Shown here piece by piece: positions 7,408 through 12,987 of a DNA stretch of 19,626 nucleotides. The DNA lies in NCBI GenBank assembly GCA_964557715.1, contig CAZLAP010000008.1, positions 1-19,626 of the forward strand. Direction: 5' to 3'. The position numbers were made by a program, and so were the translations under genes. Position 1 is the first letter of the stretch; every line of letters starts with the position of its first letter. Source of the DNA: CAZLAP01 sp964557715. Its GTDB lineage: Bacteria > Patescibacteriota > Minisyncoccia > Minisyncoccales > RBG-13-42-11. Under the pieces are notes generated by a model. It was not told the DNA's origin. It was given only the letters and a program-made list of their open reading frames with translations, and searched no databases.

Positions 7408-8107
7408 GAATTTGAAATTCGCTAAGGAATTATTGAAGAAAACCAGAGAAAATTATAATCAAACTGCGAAAGATTATGCAAGAACAAGAGCTTTTATTTC
7501 TGATGATTTAAAATTTCTTGGAAAATACGCTGTTGCCAAAGACAGGATTTTGGATTCAGGCTGCGCTAGCGGTCGATTGTCTGAAATTTTTCAAAAAAAA
7601 GAAATAGATTATTTTGGGATAGATTTTTCCGAAAAATTGATTGATATTGCAAAAAAACAATATCCGAAAGGAAAGTTCCAAACAGCTAATGTTTTGGCTG
7701 CGCCTTTTCCTGAAAATCATTTTGACAAAATTTATTCAATTTCCGTTATTCATAATATTCCTTCAAAAGAATTTCAACTGCAATATTTAAAAGAAATGAG
7801 AAGACTTTTAAAGCCCGGCGGTTTTTTAATCGTTAGGGTATGGGATTTTTGGAAAAGAAAACAGGGCTGGCAGCTATTTTTAAGATACGCTTTTTTGAAA
7901 TTATCCGGAAAATCGGAATTGGATTTTTTTGACATTTTCGTCCCTTGGAAGGATTCGCAAGGAAAAATCGTAGTTCAAAGATATTTTCATTGTTTTACAA
8001 AAAAAAGCATTGTAAACTTAGTTAAGAAGGCGGGTTTTAATGTGAAAGAAGTTTGGCGAGGAGGAAGAAAATTTAGGGCCAATATTTATATTGTAGCAGA
8101 AAAATGA
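7406..8107 (+). CDS. Trm9/ALKBH8-like SAM-dependent methyltransferase
   Basis: Class I methyltransferase of 233 residues. The SAM motif is ILDSGCASGRL (48-58), followed by FGIDFSEKLI (70-79), PFPENHFDKIYSISVIHNIP (100-119) and a RRLLKPGGFLIVRVW strand/turn. Several features go beyond a generic fold and recall the Trm9/ALKBH8 family, which methylates cm5U34 to mcm5U34: YNQTAKDYARTR at the N-terminus (family: A.xFs.tR), SISVIHNIPS (family: SIAVIHHLST), DIFVPW (176-181) and QRYFHCFT (191-198; family: RYYHLF). Its divergent neighbour elp3 makes the expected substrate, which supports this reading. Eukaryotic Trm9 needs the Trm112 activator, not found here. It could also be a related bacterial methyltransferase with another substrate; the class is certain, the substrate is inferred. 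No Shine-Dalgarno precedes the start. Confidence 0.72.
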   Translation: MNLKFAKELLKKTRENYNQTAKDYARTRAFISDDLKFLGKYAVAKDRILDSGCASGRLSEIFQKKEIDYFGIDFSEKLIDIAKKQYPKGKFQTANVLAAPFPENHFDKIYSISVIHNIPSKEFQLQYLKEMRRLLKPGGFLIVRVWDFWKRKQGWQLFLRYAFLKLSGKSELDFFDIFVPWKDSQGKIVVQRYFHCFTKKSIVNLVKKAGFNVKEVWRGGRKFRANIYIVAEK

Positions 8108-8124
8108 AATTATGATTAAAATTC

Positions 8125-8198
8125 GTCCCCGTAGTTCAACCGGATAGAACATCTCCCTCCGGAGGAGAAGATTGGCTGTTCGAATCAGCCCGGGGACA
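8125..8198 (+). tRNA. tRNA-Arg (anticodon CCG)
   Basis: A 74-base cloverleaf: acceptor GTCCCCG/CGGGGAC (7 perfect pairs), D stem GTTC/GAAC, anticodon stem TCTCC/GGAGA around the loop CTCCGGA, T stem GGCTG/CAGCC with loop TTCGAAT, discriminator A at 8198. Loop positions 34-36 are CCG, decoding the Arg codon CGG. CCA is not encoded (next bases CAA), so it must be added by a nucleotidyltransferase. A TATGAT -10-like element at 8111-8116 would start transcription almost at the mature 5' end, although read-through from the upstream methyltransferase gene is also possible. Confidence 0.96.
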
Positions 8199-8231
8199 CA
8201 AATATGTGGATAAATTGTGGACAATGACAAT

Positions 8232-8259
8232 TTGACAGCAAAAATCGTTTTGTTAAACT
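8232..8259 (+). promoter_or_regulatory. Promoter of the unassigned structured RNA
   Basis: Consensus -35 TTGACA (8232-8237), 16-base spacer, and an extended -10 TGtTAAACT with TAAACT at 8254-8259. Predicted start about 8266, exactly at the 5' strand of the closing stem of the RNA. Confidence 0.7.
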
Positions 8260-8265
8260 AATACT

Positions 8266-8418
8266 TGAGGGGTAAGGGTTTTTTGCCCAAGGACAGATGG
8301 TTTTTGATAAAGGAGATTGTAGCAATTGCCCGGTTATGTCCAGCCGGACTTGAGAAAAAATCAAGTTTGTCAGAAGCTATTCCCCCTCACTTAAAATCCC
8401 GCCCTTTACGGGATTTTT
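8266..8418 (+). ncRNA. Unassigned structured RNA of about 150 nt
   Basis: The 300-base gap between tRNA-Arg and the next gene contains a complete transcription unit without a convincing reading frame. A closing stem TGAGGGG (8266-8272) with CCCCTCA (8383-8389) brackets an inner stem GGACA (8291-8295) with TGTCC (8337-8341), which holds the small hairpin ATTG-TAG-CAAT (8316-8326). Then come a strong hairpin ACTTGA (8348-8353) with TCAAGT (8361-8366) across a GAAAAAA loop, and an intrinsic terminator at 8393-8418. The conserved motifs of SRP RNA, RNase P RNA, tmRNA and the M-box are not seen. 6S RNA is possible from size and closing stem but not shown. Because a separate promoter precedes the next gene, a free-standing small RNA fits better than a riboswitch. 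Confidence 0.6.
8393..8418 (+). terminator. Intrinsic terminator of the structured RNA
   Basis: Stem AAAATCCCG (8393-8401) with CGGGATTTT (8409-8417) around loop CCCTTTA, ending in a short T run. It closes the RNA before the promoter at 8422. Confidence 0.8.
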
Positions 8419-8421
8419 AGT

Positions 8422-8450
8422 TTGCTAAAATATGTTAAAATGAATATAGT
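8422..8450 (+). promoter_or_regulatory. Promoter of the mini-EF/mgtC/endoQ/mgtE operon
   Basis: TTGCTA (8422-8427), a 17-base spacer and TATAGT (8445-8450). Start expected near 8457, leaving about 43 bases of AT-rich leader before ATG 8500. No Shine-Dalgarno is visible in that leader. Confidence 0.6.
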
Positions 8451-8499
8451 TTTTAAAAGGTCGCAAAACAAAAATTAAAATCTTTAATTTTTAATATTT

Positions 8500-8760
8500 A
8501 TGCCGGAAGAAATTGAAGGAAAATTAATAGGCAAAATTTCCCATTATTTCAGCAATATCAATGTTGCGGTGATTGATTTATCGGGCAAGCTTAAAGTTGG
8601 AGAAACCATCAGAATTGTTGGCGGAGAAACCGACTTTACCCAGCAGGTTGGTTCAATGGAAGCAGAGCACGAAAAAATAAAGTCTGCTAAAAAAGGAGAT
8701 TCTGTCGGATTAAAAGTTGAGCAAAAAGTCAGAGAGGGATACAAGGTTTACAAAATTTAA
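8500..8760 (+). CDS. Translation elongation factor-like protein (EF-Tu domain 2-like)
   Basis: 86-residue single beta-barrel protein resembling domain 2 of translation GTPases. Visible are GKLIGKISHYFSNINVAVIDL (strands one and two), GKLKVGETIRIVGGETDFTQQVGSM and AKKGDSVGLKV followed by VREGYKVYKI, the order of strands and turns found in EF-Tu/IF2 domain 2 (LKVGDxI, GDxVGLxL). There is no GTP-binding domain. Proteins of this size and sequence are widespread in archaea and CPR bacteria, without a firmly known function; some sit beside U32 peptidases, which is not the case here. It is the first gene of a four-gene operon; the MgtC-like gene starts one base after its stop. Confidence 0.8.
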   Translation: MPEEIEGKLIGKISHYFSNINVAVIDLSGKLKVGETIRIVGGETDFTQQVGSMEAEHEKIKSAKKGDSVGLKVEQKVREGYKVYKI

Positions 8761-8761
8761 A

Positions 8762-9220
8762 ATGGTTTTTTCCGAAGAGTTCCAAATTTTAATTCAGCTT
8801 TTTTTAGCTGTTATTTTGGGCAGTTTGATCGGCTTGGAAAGAGAATTCAAAGGGAAGCAGGCCGGGCTTCAAACTTACGGTTTGGTGGCTTTAGGCGCCT
8901 GCATTTTCACTATTCTTTCTTTTAAGCTGTTTAATTCTTTCAGTCTTGCTCCCAATATTACTTTTGATCCTTCAAGAGTTATACAGGCAATAGCTATCGG
9001 CATTGGTTTTATCGGAGCTGGAGTTATTTTCCGCCAGACTTCAGGCGTTGTGGGCTTGACTACTGCCGCCGGTTTGTGGGCAACTGCCGCTGTTGGCATT
9101 TCTTGCGGAGCGAAATTTTATTTTCTTGCCATTTTAGGCGCGGTTTTCTCGCTTTTAATTTTGGCCGGATTGGGCAGAATTGAAAAGAAAGCATTGCAGA
9201 AAAAGAAAAGCAGTTCTTAG
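8762..9220 (+). CDS. MgtC/SapB family membrane protein
   Basis: 152-residue integral membrane protein with four predicted membrane segments (about 7-26, 38-56, 72-91 and 100-137). Family hallmarks are IGLEREFKGKQAGLQTYGLVALGA (24-46 region), DPSRVIQAIAIGIGFIGAGVI (69-89) and GLTTAAGLWATAAVGISCG (98-116). MgtC proteins affect growth at low magnesium and inhibit the F-type ATPase in Salmonella; SapB-type members are less understood. The C-terminal ACT-like domain of longer MgtC proteins is absent. The frame is open back to 8717, inside the previous gene, but ATG 8762, one base after that stop, gives the normal N-terminus. An MgtE magnesium channel two genes downstream supports a magnesium-related role. 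Confidence 0.9.
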   Translation: MVFSEEFQILIQLFLAVILGSLIGLEREFKGKQAGLQTYGLVALGACIFTILSFKLFNSFSLAPNITFDPSRVIQAIAIGIGFIGAGVIFRQTSGVVGLTTAAGLWATAAVGISCGAKFYFLAILGAVFSLLILAGLGRIEKKALQKKKSSS

Positions 9221-9264
9221 CTTTTAAAGTTAAAAATCCAAAAAAAGCGACAGTGTTTTAAGTT

Positions 9265-10515
9265 ATGCAATTTGCGGCTGATTTTCATCTTCATAGCAAA
9301 TATTCCCGGGCGACTTCCAAAGATATGGATTTGGACAATCTTGATAAATGGGCAAAAATTAAAGGAATTAAGGTTCTTGGCACGGGCGATTTTACTCATC
9401 CCGAATGGCTCAAATTATTGAAAGAAAAGCTGGAGCCGGCAGAGTCCGGTATTTTTAAAATAAAAAAACAAGCTGAAGGGACTCGTTTTGTTTTGACCGG
9501 AGAAATCAGCTGTATTTATTCCAAAAAAAATCGGGTTAGGAAAGTTCATATCGTAGTTTTTGCTCCTTCTTTTGAAGTAGTTGAAAAGATCAATGCCCAA
9601 TTGAGCTGGGTTGGAAATCTAAAATCAGACGGCAGGCCTATTCTTGGCTTGGATGCCAAGGAATTGGCAAAAATTGTTCTAAACAGCTCTGAAGACTGTT
9701 TGGTGATTCCGGCGCACCTGATGACTCCATGGTTTTCAGTTTTCGGCTCAAAATCAGGGTTTGATTCCATAGAAGAGTGTTTTGAAAATTATTCAAAATA
9801 TATTTATGCCGGTGAAACAGGATTGTCTGCGGATCCCGGCATGCTTTGGCGAATGCCGGACGGCCGCAGGATTTCCTTGATTTCAAATTCAGACGCTCAT
9901 AGCCCGGCTAAATTAGGGCGGGAAGCCAATGTTTTTGATACAGAGCTTGATTATAAATCAATCGTTGAGGCAATTAAAACTAAAAATCCTCAAAAATTTT
10001 TATATACCATTGAATTTTTTCCGGAAGAAGGAAAATATCATTTTGACGGCCACAGGAACTGCGGAGTGAGGATAGCTCCGAAAGAAACCAAAAAATACGG
10101 AGGCATTTGTCCTGTTTGCGGAAAACCTTTGACTATTGGTGTTTTAAACAGGGTTGAAGAATTATCCGATAAAGAAGAAGGATTTGTCCCTGAAGAGGCA
10201 ATCCCTTTTAAAAGCTTAATTCCCTTGGAAGAAATTATTGCCAATGCAGTATCGCGCAATACCGGGACAAAAGAAGTTGTCAAGGAATACAAAAATTTAA
10301 TCGCTGAACTTGGTTCTGAATTCAAAGTTCTTCTTGAGGCGACAAAAGAGAGTTTGAAAAATTTAACTTTGCCTGAAATTGCAGAAGGAATATTAAAAGC
10401 AAGAAGAGGCGAAGTGCTTAAAGAGCCGGGTTATGACGGAGTTTACGGAAAGATAAAAATTTTTTCAGGCGAAGAGCAAATAAAAAAAATATCCAAACAA
10501 GACACGCTTTTTTAA
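9265..10515 (+). CDS. Endonuclease Q (PHP-domain DNA repair nuclease)
   Basis: EndoQ nicks DNA 5' of deaminated bases (uracil, hypoxanthine) and some abasic sites; first characterised in Thermococcales and also found in some bacteria. The PHP metal site is complete: DFHLHSKYS (His8, His10), GTGDFTHPEW (Asp42), TGEISCIY (Glu80), KVHIVVF (His95), PAHLMTPWFSVFGSKSGFDS (His151) and ISNSDAHSPAKLGREA (Asp210, His212). A zinc site follows (GHRNCG, Cys266; CPVC, 282-285), then the helical lesion-recognition part. Length 416 matches the family. The last five residues are QDTLF, close to the bacterial sliding-clamp motif (QxxLF) and in the position where archaeal EndoQ carries a PCNA-binding motif. It lies in the magnesium-transport operon, 44 bases after mgtC and 2 before mgtE. 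Confidence 0.92.
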   Translation: MQFAADFHLHSKYSRATSKDMDLDNLDKWAKIKGIKVLGTGDFTHPEWLKLLKEKLEPAESGIFKIKKQAEGTRFVLTGEISCIYSKKNRVRKVHIVVFAPSFEVVEKINAQLSWVGNLKSDGRPILGLDAKELAKIVLNSSEDCLVIPAHLMTPWFSVFGSKSGFDSIEECFENYSKYIYAGETGLSADPGMLWRMPDGRRISLISNSDAHSPAKLGREANVFDTELDYKSIVEAIKTKNPQKFLYTIEFFPEEGKYHFDGHRNCGVRIAPKETKKYGGICPVCGKPLTIGVLNRVEELSDKEEGFVPEEAIPFKSLIPLEEIIANAVSRNTGTKEVVKEYKNLIAELGSEFKVLLEATKESLKNLTLPEIAEGILKARRGEVLKEPGYDGVYGKIKIFSGEEQIKKISKQDTLF

Positions 10516-10517
10516 TT

Positions 10518-11522
10518 ATGGAAAATTCAAATAAAAAAAATAAATACCTGGCTGAATCAACTGGAAGAAAAATGACAGCCAATGTTCCTATTGCTTCAGC
10601 CGAAGAGAAAATTTCAGATATTCATAAAAGGCTTTTTGACAGGTCTAATGATTTTGAAACTTTGAATTATATTTATATTCTTGACAAAGAGAAGAAATTA
10701 AGAGGAATTCTTTCAATAAAAGATATTTTTAAGGATAAGGAAGGATTAACCAAAGCCAAGGATTTTATGGCAACGGATATTGTAAAAGTAAGGCCCAATA
10801 CGGACCAGGAAAGGGTGGCGATTTTAGCCTTAAAGCATAACCTTAAAGCAATTCCGGTTACGGACAAAGAAAATGTTTTTTTGGGAGTTGTTCCTTCAGA
10901 CGTTATTCTTGAGATTTTACATTCTGAAAATGTTGAAGATATCTTGCGCTTTGCCGGAATTGCCAAGCGCGGCAACGCCTTTAATAGAACACTGCAATTG
11001 TCTATTCCTGTTTCGGTAAAAATTAGGCTTCCCTGGTTGATTTTCGGGCTTTTCGGAGGGATTTTTGCCGCTCAGATAGTTACCTTTTTTGAAGGGTCTT
11101 TGAAAGTTCATTTTATTTTGGCTGCTTTTATTCCTTTGATTGTTTATATGGCTGACGCAGTCGGCGTTCAGGCGCAAACTCTATTTATCAGAGGATTGGC
11201 TTTGGATATGCGGTTAGACGTAAAAAAATATCTTTTAAAAGAAATAAAAATCAGCCTTGTTATCGCTTTTATTTTGGGATTTTTGCTTGCTTTAATTTCT
11301 TATTTTTGGTTCGGACTTCTCTATGTAGGGATTATTTTGGGCGTTTCTTTGTTTTTGACCGTAATTTGCGCAGGCCTTGTCGCGGTTTTAATTCCTTGGC
11401 TGCTGCAAAATCTTAAAAAAGATCCTGCCATCGGCTCAGGCCCTTTTGCTACGATTGTCAGGGATATTTTAAGTTTAGCGCTTTATTTCCTCATTGCTTC
11501 AGTTTTGTTGAATTTTTTTTAA
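10518..11522 (+). CDS. mgtE: MgtE-type magnesium channel with CBS domains, N domain absent
   Basis: 334 residues: a CBS pair (about 17-145, with YIYILDKEKKLRGILSIKDI and KAIPVTDKENVFLGVVPSDVI) followed by five membrane helices (about 172-334). The pore region shows PLIVYMADAVGVQAQTLFIR, equivalent to the MgtE segment that normally contains GGNxGxQ; here the GGN part reads ADA. The last helix has DPAIGSGPFATIVRDILSL with the conserved Asp that selects Mg2+ in Thermus MgtE. The N-terminal magnesium-sensing superhelix of about 130 residues is missing, so closure by high internal Mg2+ would have to rely on the CBS domains alone. The start lies 2 bases after the endoQ stop. A strong hairpin follows the gene. 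Confidence 0.9.
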   Translation: MENSNKKNKYLAESTGRKMTANVPIASAEEKISDIHKRLFDRSNDFETLNYIYILDKEKKLRGILSIKDIFKDKEGLTKAKDFMATDIVKVRPNTDQERVAILALKHNLKAIPVTDKENVFLGVVPSDVILEILHSENVEDILRFAGIAKRGNAFNRTLQLSIPVSVKIRLPWLIFGLFGGIFAAQIVTFFEGSLKVHFILAAFIPLIVYMADAVGVQAQTLFIRGLALDMRLDVKKYLLKEIKISLVIAFILGFLLALISYFWFGLLYVGIILGVSLFLTVICAGLVAVLIPWLLQNLKKDPAIGSGPFATIVRDILSLALYFLIASVLLNFF

Positions 11523-11562
11523 TTAAAAAAGAAAAATAATTTAAACAAATAAAAAATAAAAT

Positions 11563-11591
11563 AACCCCGTTTCTCAAAAAGAAACGGGGTT
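11563..11591. terminator. Bidirectional intrinsic terminator
   Basis: Perfect 11-bp stem AACCCCGTTTC (11563-11573) with GAAACGGGGTT (11581-11591), loop TCAAAAA. On the minus strand it is followed by a T-rich run (from 11562 downward), so it best ends the small minus-strand gene. On plus only a few Ts follow; it may also end the mgtE operon. The surrounding 11523-11562 stretch is AT-rich with nothing else visible. Confidence 0.8.
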
Positions 11592-11606
11592 TGGCTTGAA
11601 CAGTTC

Positions 11607-11774
11607 TTAAGAAATTCTTAAAATTCTTTTTTTTAAAACTACGACAATTGTCCCCATTAAAGGACAATCGTCATCAATCCAGATTCCCCTGCCCAGCCCC
11701 TTAAAAAAAGTAAAGGCCGGTTTGTCAGGGGTTAACCTGACCGCTTTTCTTCTCCAATCTTTAGGAAGGATCAT
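11607..11774 (-). CDS. Small hypothetical protein, 55 residues, strong ribosome binding site
   Basis: Short minus-strand frame from ATG 11774 to TAA 11607. It begins MILPKDWRRKAVRLTPDKPA and ends in a basic, valine-rich strand (GTIVVVLKKRILRIS); GRGIWIDDDCPLMG lies between. It is neither hydrophobic enough for a membrane protein nor preceded by a signal peptide. The argument that it is real is its context: a perfect AAGGAGGT Shine-Dalgarno (11791-11784) 9 bases from the ATG, its own extended -10 promoter (11856-11829) and a strong terminator just after it. I do not recognise the family. It separates the mgtE operon from ispH. Confidence 0.7.
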   Translation of the reverse strand: MILPKDWRRKAVRLTPDKPAFTFFKGLGRGIWIDDDCPLMGTIVVVLKKRILRIS

Positions 11775-11783
11775 TTTTAAAAT

Positions 11784-11791
11784 ACCTCCTT
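11784..11791 (-). promoter_or_regulatory. Perfect Shine-Dalgarno of the 55-residue gene
   Basis: Minus-strand AAGGAGGT at optimal spacing from ATG 11774. Other genes in the window lack a recognisable Shine-Dalgarno, so this one decides the start and marks the gene as actively translated. Confidence 0.85.
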
Positions 11792-11828
11792 ATTCCTTAT
11801 TGGCGTTTTAACTTAGTGAGCTGTTTAT

Positions 11829-11856
11829 TGTATAACATTTTTAAAATATTTTTCAA
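11829..11856 (-). promoter_or_regulatory. Promoter of the 55-residue gene
   Basis: Minus strand: TTGAAA (11856-11851), 16-base spacer, extended -10 TGtTATACA with TATACA at 11834-11829. It lies directly after the ispH stop (11873), giving the small gene its own transcript with a leader of roughly 45-50 bases. Confidence 0.65.
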
Positions 11857-11872
11857 TGAGATGTTGTTCTTT

Positions 11873-12700
11873 TTACTTCTTTTTCAAATATTTTACAATT
11901 TTTTTAATTTCTGAATTATCGGCTGAAGTTCCTGACAATAGTCCAAGCGTGGCCGGATTGCCGATTTTTTTCTTTTTTAATTCTTTTAATGAATTTACCC
12001 AAAAAACCGGCTTGCCTGATTTTTTTGAGATCTGATACAATTGCTTGGTGTTGGCGGAAATTTTGGAGCCGATTATTAATATCGCCGCAGATTTTTTTGC
12101 GATTGATTTTGCTTCTTTTTGCCGGTTTTGAACTTCCGGGCAAAGAGTGTTGAAGTATTTTATTTTTTTATATTTTTCTTTTAATGTTTTTAAAACTTCG
12201 TTGACATTATTTAAATCTTGCGTTGTTTGAGACACTATTGCAACTTTTTTAAAATTAGGAAGTCTTGCAGCTTCTTTTTTATTTTTTACAATCGTTGTTC
12301 CGTTCATAGCTCGCGCTTTAATCCCTTGAACTTCGGAATGCCGCCGGTCTCCTACAATAATTATCCGATAGCCCTGCTTGTAAAGAGAATTGGTTAATAT
12401 TTGATTTTTTTTAACCAGAGGGCAAGTGGCGTCTTTGATTGATATTGTATTATTCAAATTGCGAGGGAGAGGCGGAAAACCGTGAGCTTGAATTATTAAA
12501 ATACCGGGCTTTATTTCTCTTATTTTTTTTCTGAAAATTACCCCTTTTTTTAAGAATTCGGCAACAATATTTTCATTGTGGACTAAATTGCCTAAAAATT
12601 GGACAGGTTTTGTTTTTTCTTTTAAAGCTTTTTCTGCAATTGATATGGCTTTTTTTACCCCAAAACAAAAACCAATATTTTTTGCCGTAATAATTTTCAT
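11873..12700 (-). CDS. ispH: 4-hydroxy-3-methylbut-2-enyl diphosphate reductase
   Basis: Last enzyme of the MEP isoprenoid pathway; an iron-sulfur protein reducing HMBPP to IPP and DMAPP. The three cluster cysteines are Cys12 (NIGFCFGVKKA), Cys93 (DATCPLVKK) and Cys187 (NTLCPEVQNRQ). Substrate-binding residues include His41 (LVHNE), His73 (QAHGFPP), His121 and Glu123 (RRHSEVQG), Thr160 in SQTTQ, and the GSKISANTKQL and LLSGTSADNSEI loops (usually GASTP). The open frame extends to 12721, but ATG 12700 (MKIITAKNIGFCFG) matches the family start and gives 275 residues, slightly under the usual 290-320. A TAAACT about 7 bases before the ATG would give an almost leaderless message. Other MEP genes are not in the window. 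Confidence 0.95.
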   Translation of the reverse strand: MKIITAKNIGFCFGVKKAISIAEKALKEKTKPVQFLGNLVHNENIVAEFLKKGVIFRKKIREIKPGILIIQAHGFPPLPRNLNNTISIKDATCPLVKKNQILTNSLYKQGYRIIIVGDRRHSEVQGIKARAMNGTTIVKNKKEAARLPNFKKVAIVSQTTQDLNNVNEVLKTLKEKYKKIKYFNTLCPEVQNRQKEAKSIAKKSAAILIIGSKISANTKQLYQISKKSGKPVFWVNSLKELKKKKIGNPATLGLLSGTSADNSEIKKIVKYLKKK

Positions 12701-12750
12701 ATATTTTAGTTTAATTATCATTTATTTTAAATTTTTCATCAAGAAAGCAC

Positions 12751-12778
12751 TTGACAAGGTTTCTTTATTGTCTATAAT
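12751..12778 (+). promoter_or_regulatory. Consensus promoter of the greA leader
   Basis: Perfect TTGACA (12751-12756), a 16-base spacer and perfect TATAAT (12773-12778): the best sigma70 match in the window. Start expected near 12785, about 200 bases before the greA ATG, so the transcript has a long leader, in contrast to most genes here. Confidence 0.85.
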
Positions 12779-12812
12779 TAAAGAAAGTAAAAATAAAACT
12801 TCGCATAAGAAA

Positions 12813-12914
12813 ATGTTAACCAAAAAAATGCAAAAAAATAATCCCTGGAATATTTGCCCCATTGCAAAAAAGGTCTATTCTGCCATTGTTTTGACTTTTG
12901 GAAAAATGACTTGA
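12813..12914 (+). CDS. Putative 33-codon leader peptide upstream of greA
   Basis: ATG 12813 to TGA 12912-12914 encodes 33 residues with the central segment NNPWNICPIAKKVY and the end SAIVLTFGKMT. It begins about 28 bases after the predicted transcription start. Its stop codon sits at the very first bases of an antiterminator-like stem (12911-12924), the classic position for a leader peptide whose translation controls attenuation. There is no run of a single regulatory codon, although Trp, Cys, two Pro and three Asn codons are clustered mid-peptide. No Shine-Dalgarno is seen. The frame is open upstream to 12576, antisense to ispH, which I regard as fortuitous. It may instead be a functional small protein. 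Confidence 0.5.
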   Translation: MLTKKMQKNNPWNICPIAKKVYSAIVLTFGKMT

Positions 12915-12981
12915 TAAGGGGATTGGTTAAATATATTAAAAAAATAATTTTACCCTAATCCCCTTATCAAAGGGGATTTTT
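12911..12981 (+). promoter_or_regulatory. Attenuator-like alternative hairpins before greA
   Basis: Segment A (12911-12924) pairs perfectly over 14 bases with segment B (12957-12970). The first nine bases of B (12957-12965, AATCCCCTT) also pair perfectly with segment C (12970-12978, AAGGGGATT) around a four-base loop. B:C is followed by TTTTT (12977-12981) and is a standard terminator; A:B has no T run and would prevent it. The two structures are mutually exclusive. A ribosome at the leader stop codon (12912-12914) would cover A and favour termination. Confidence 0.7.
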
Positions 12982-12987
12982 AATAAA

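Noticed and set aside
8199..8499. Riboswitch or M-box controlling the MgtC/MgtE operon
   Set aside because: M-box sequence signatures are not seen, and a good promoter (8422-8450) lies after the terminator, so the RNA need not be in the operon transcript.
12576..12914. 112-residue plus-strand open frame antisense to the ispH start
   Set aside because: Its first two thirds are the reverse complement of ispH coding sequence and of its AT-rich upstream region; only the last 33 codons follow a promoter, and those are reported as the leader ORF.
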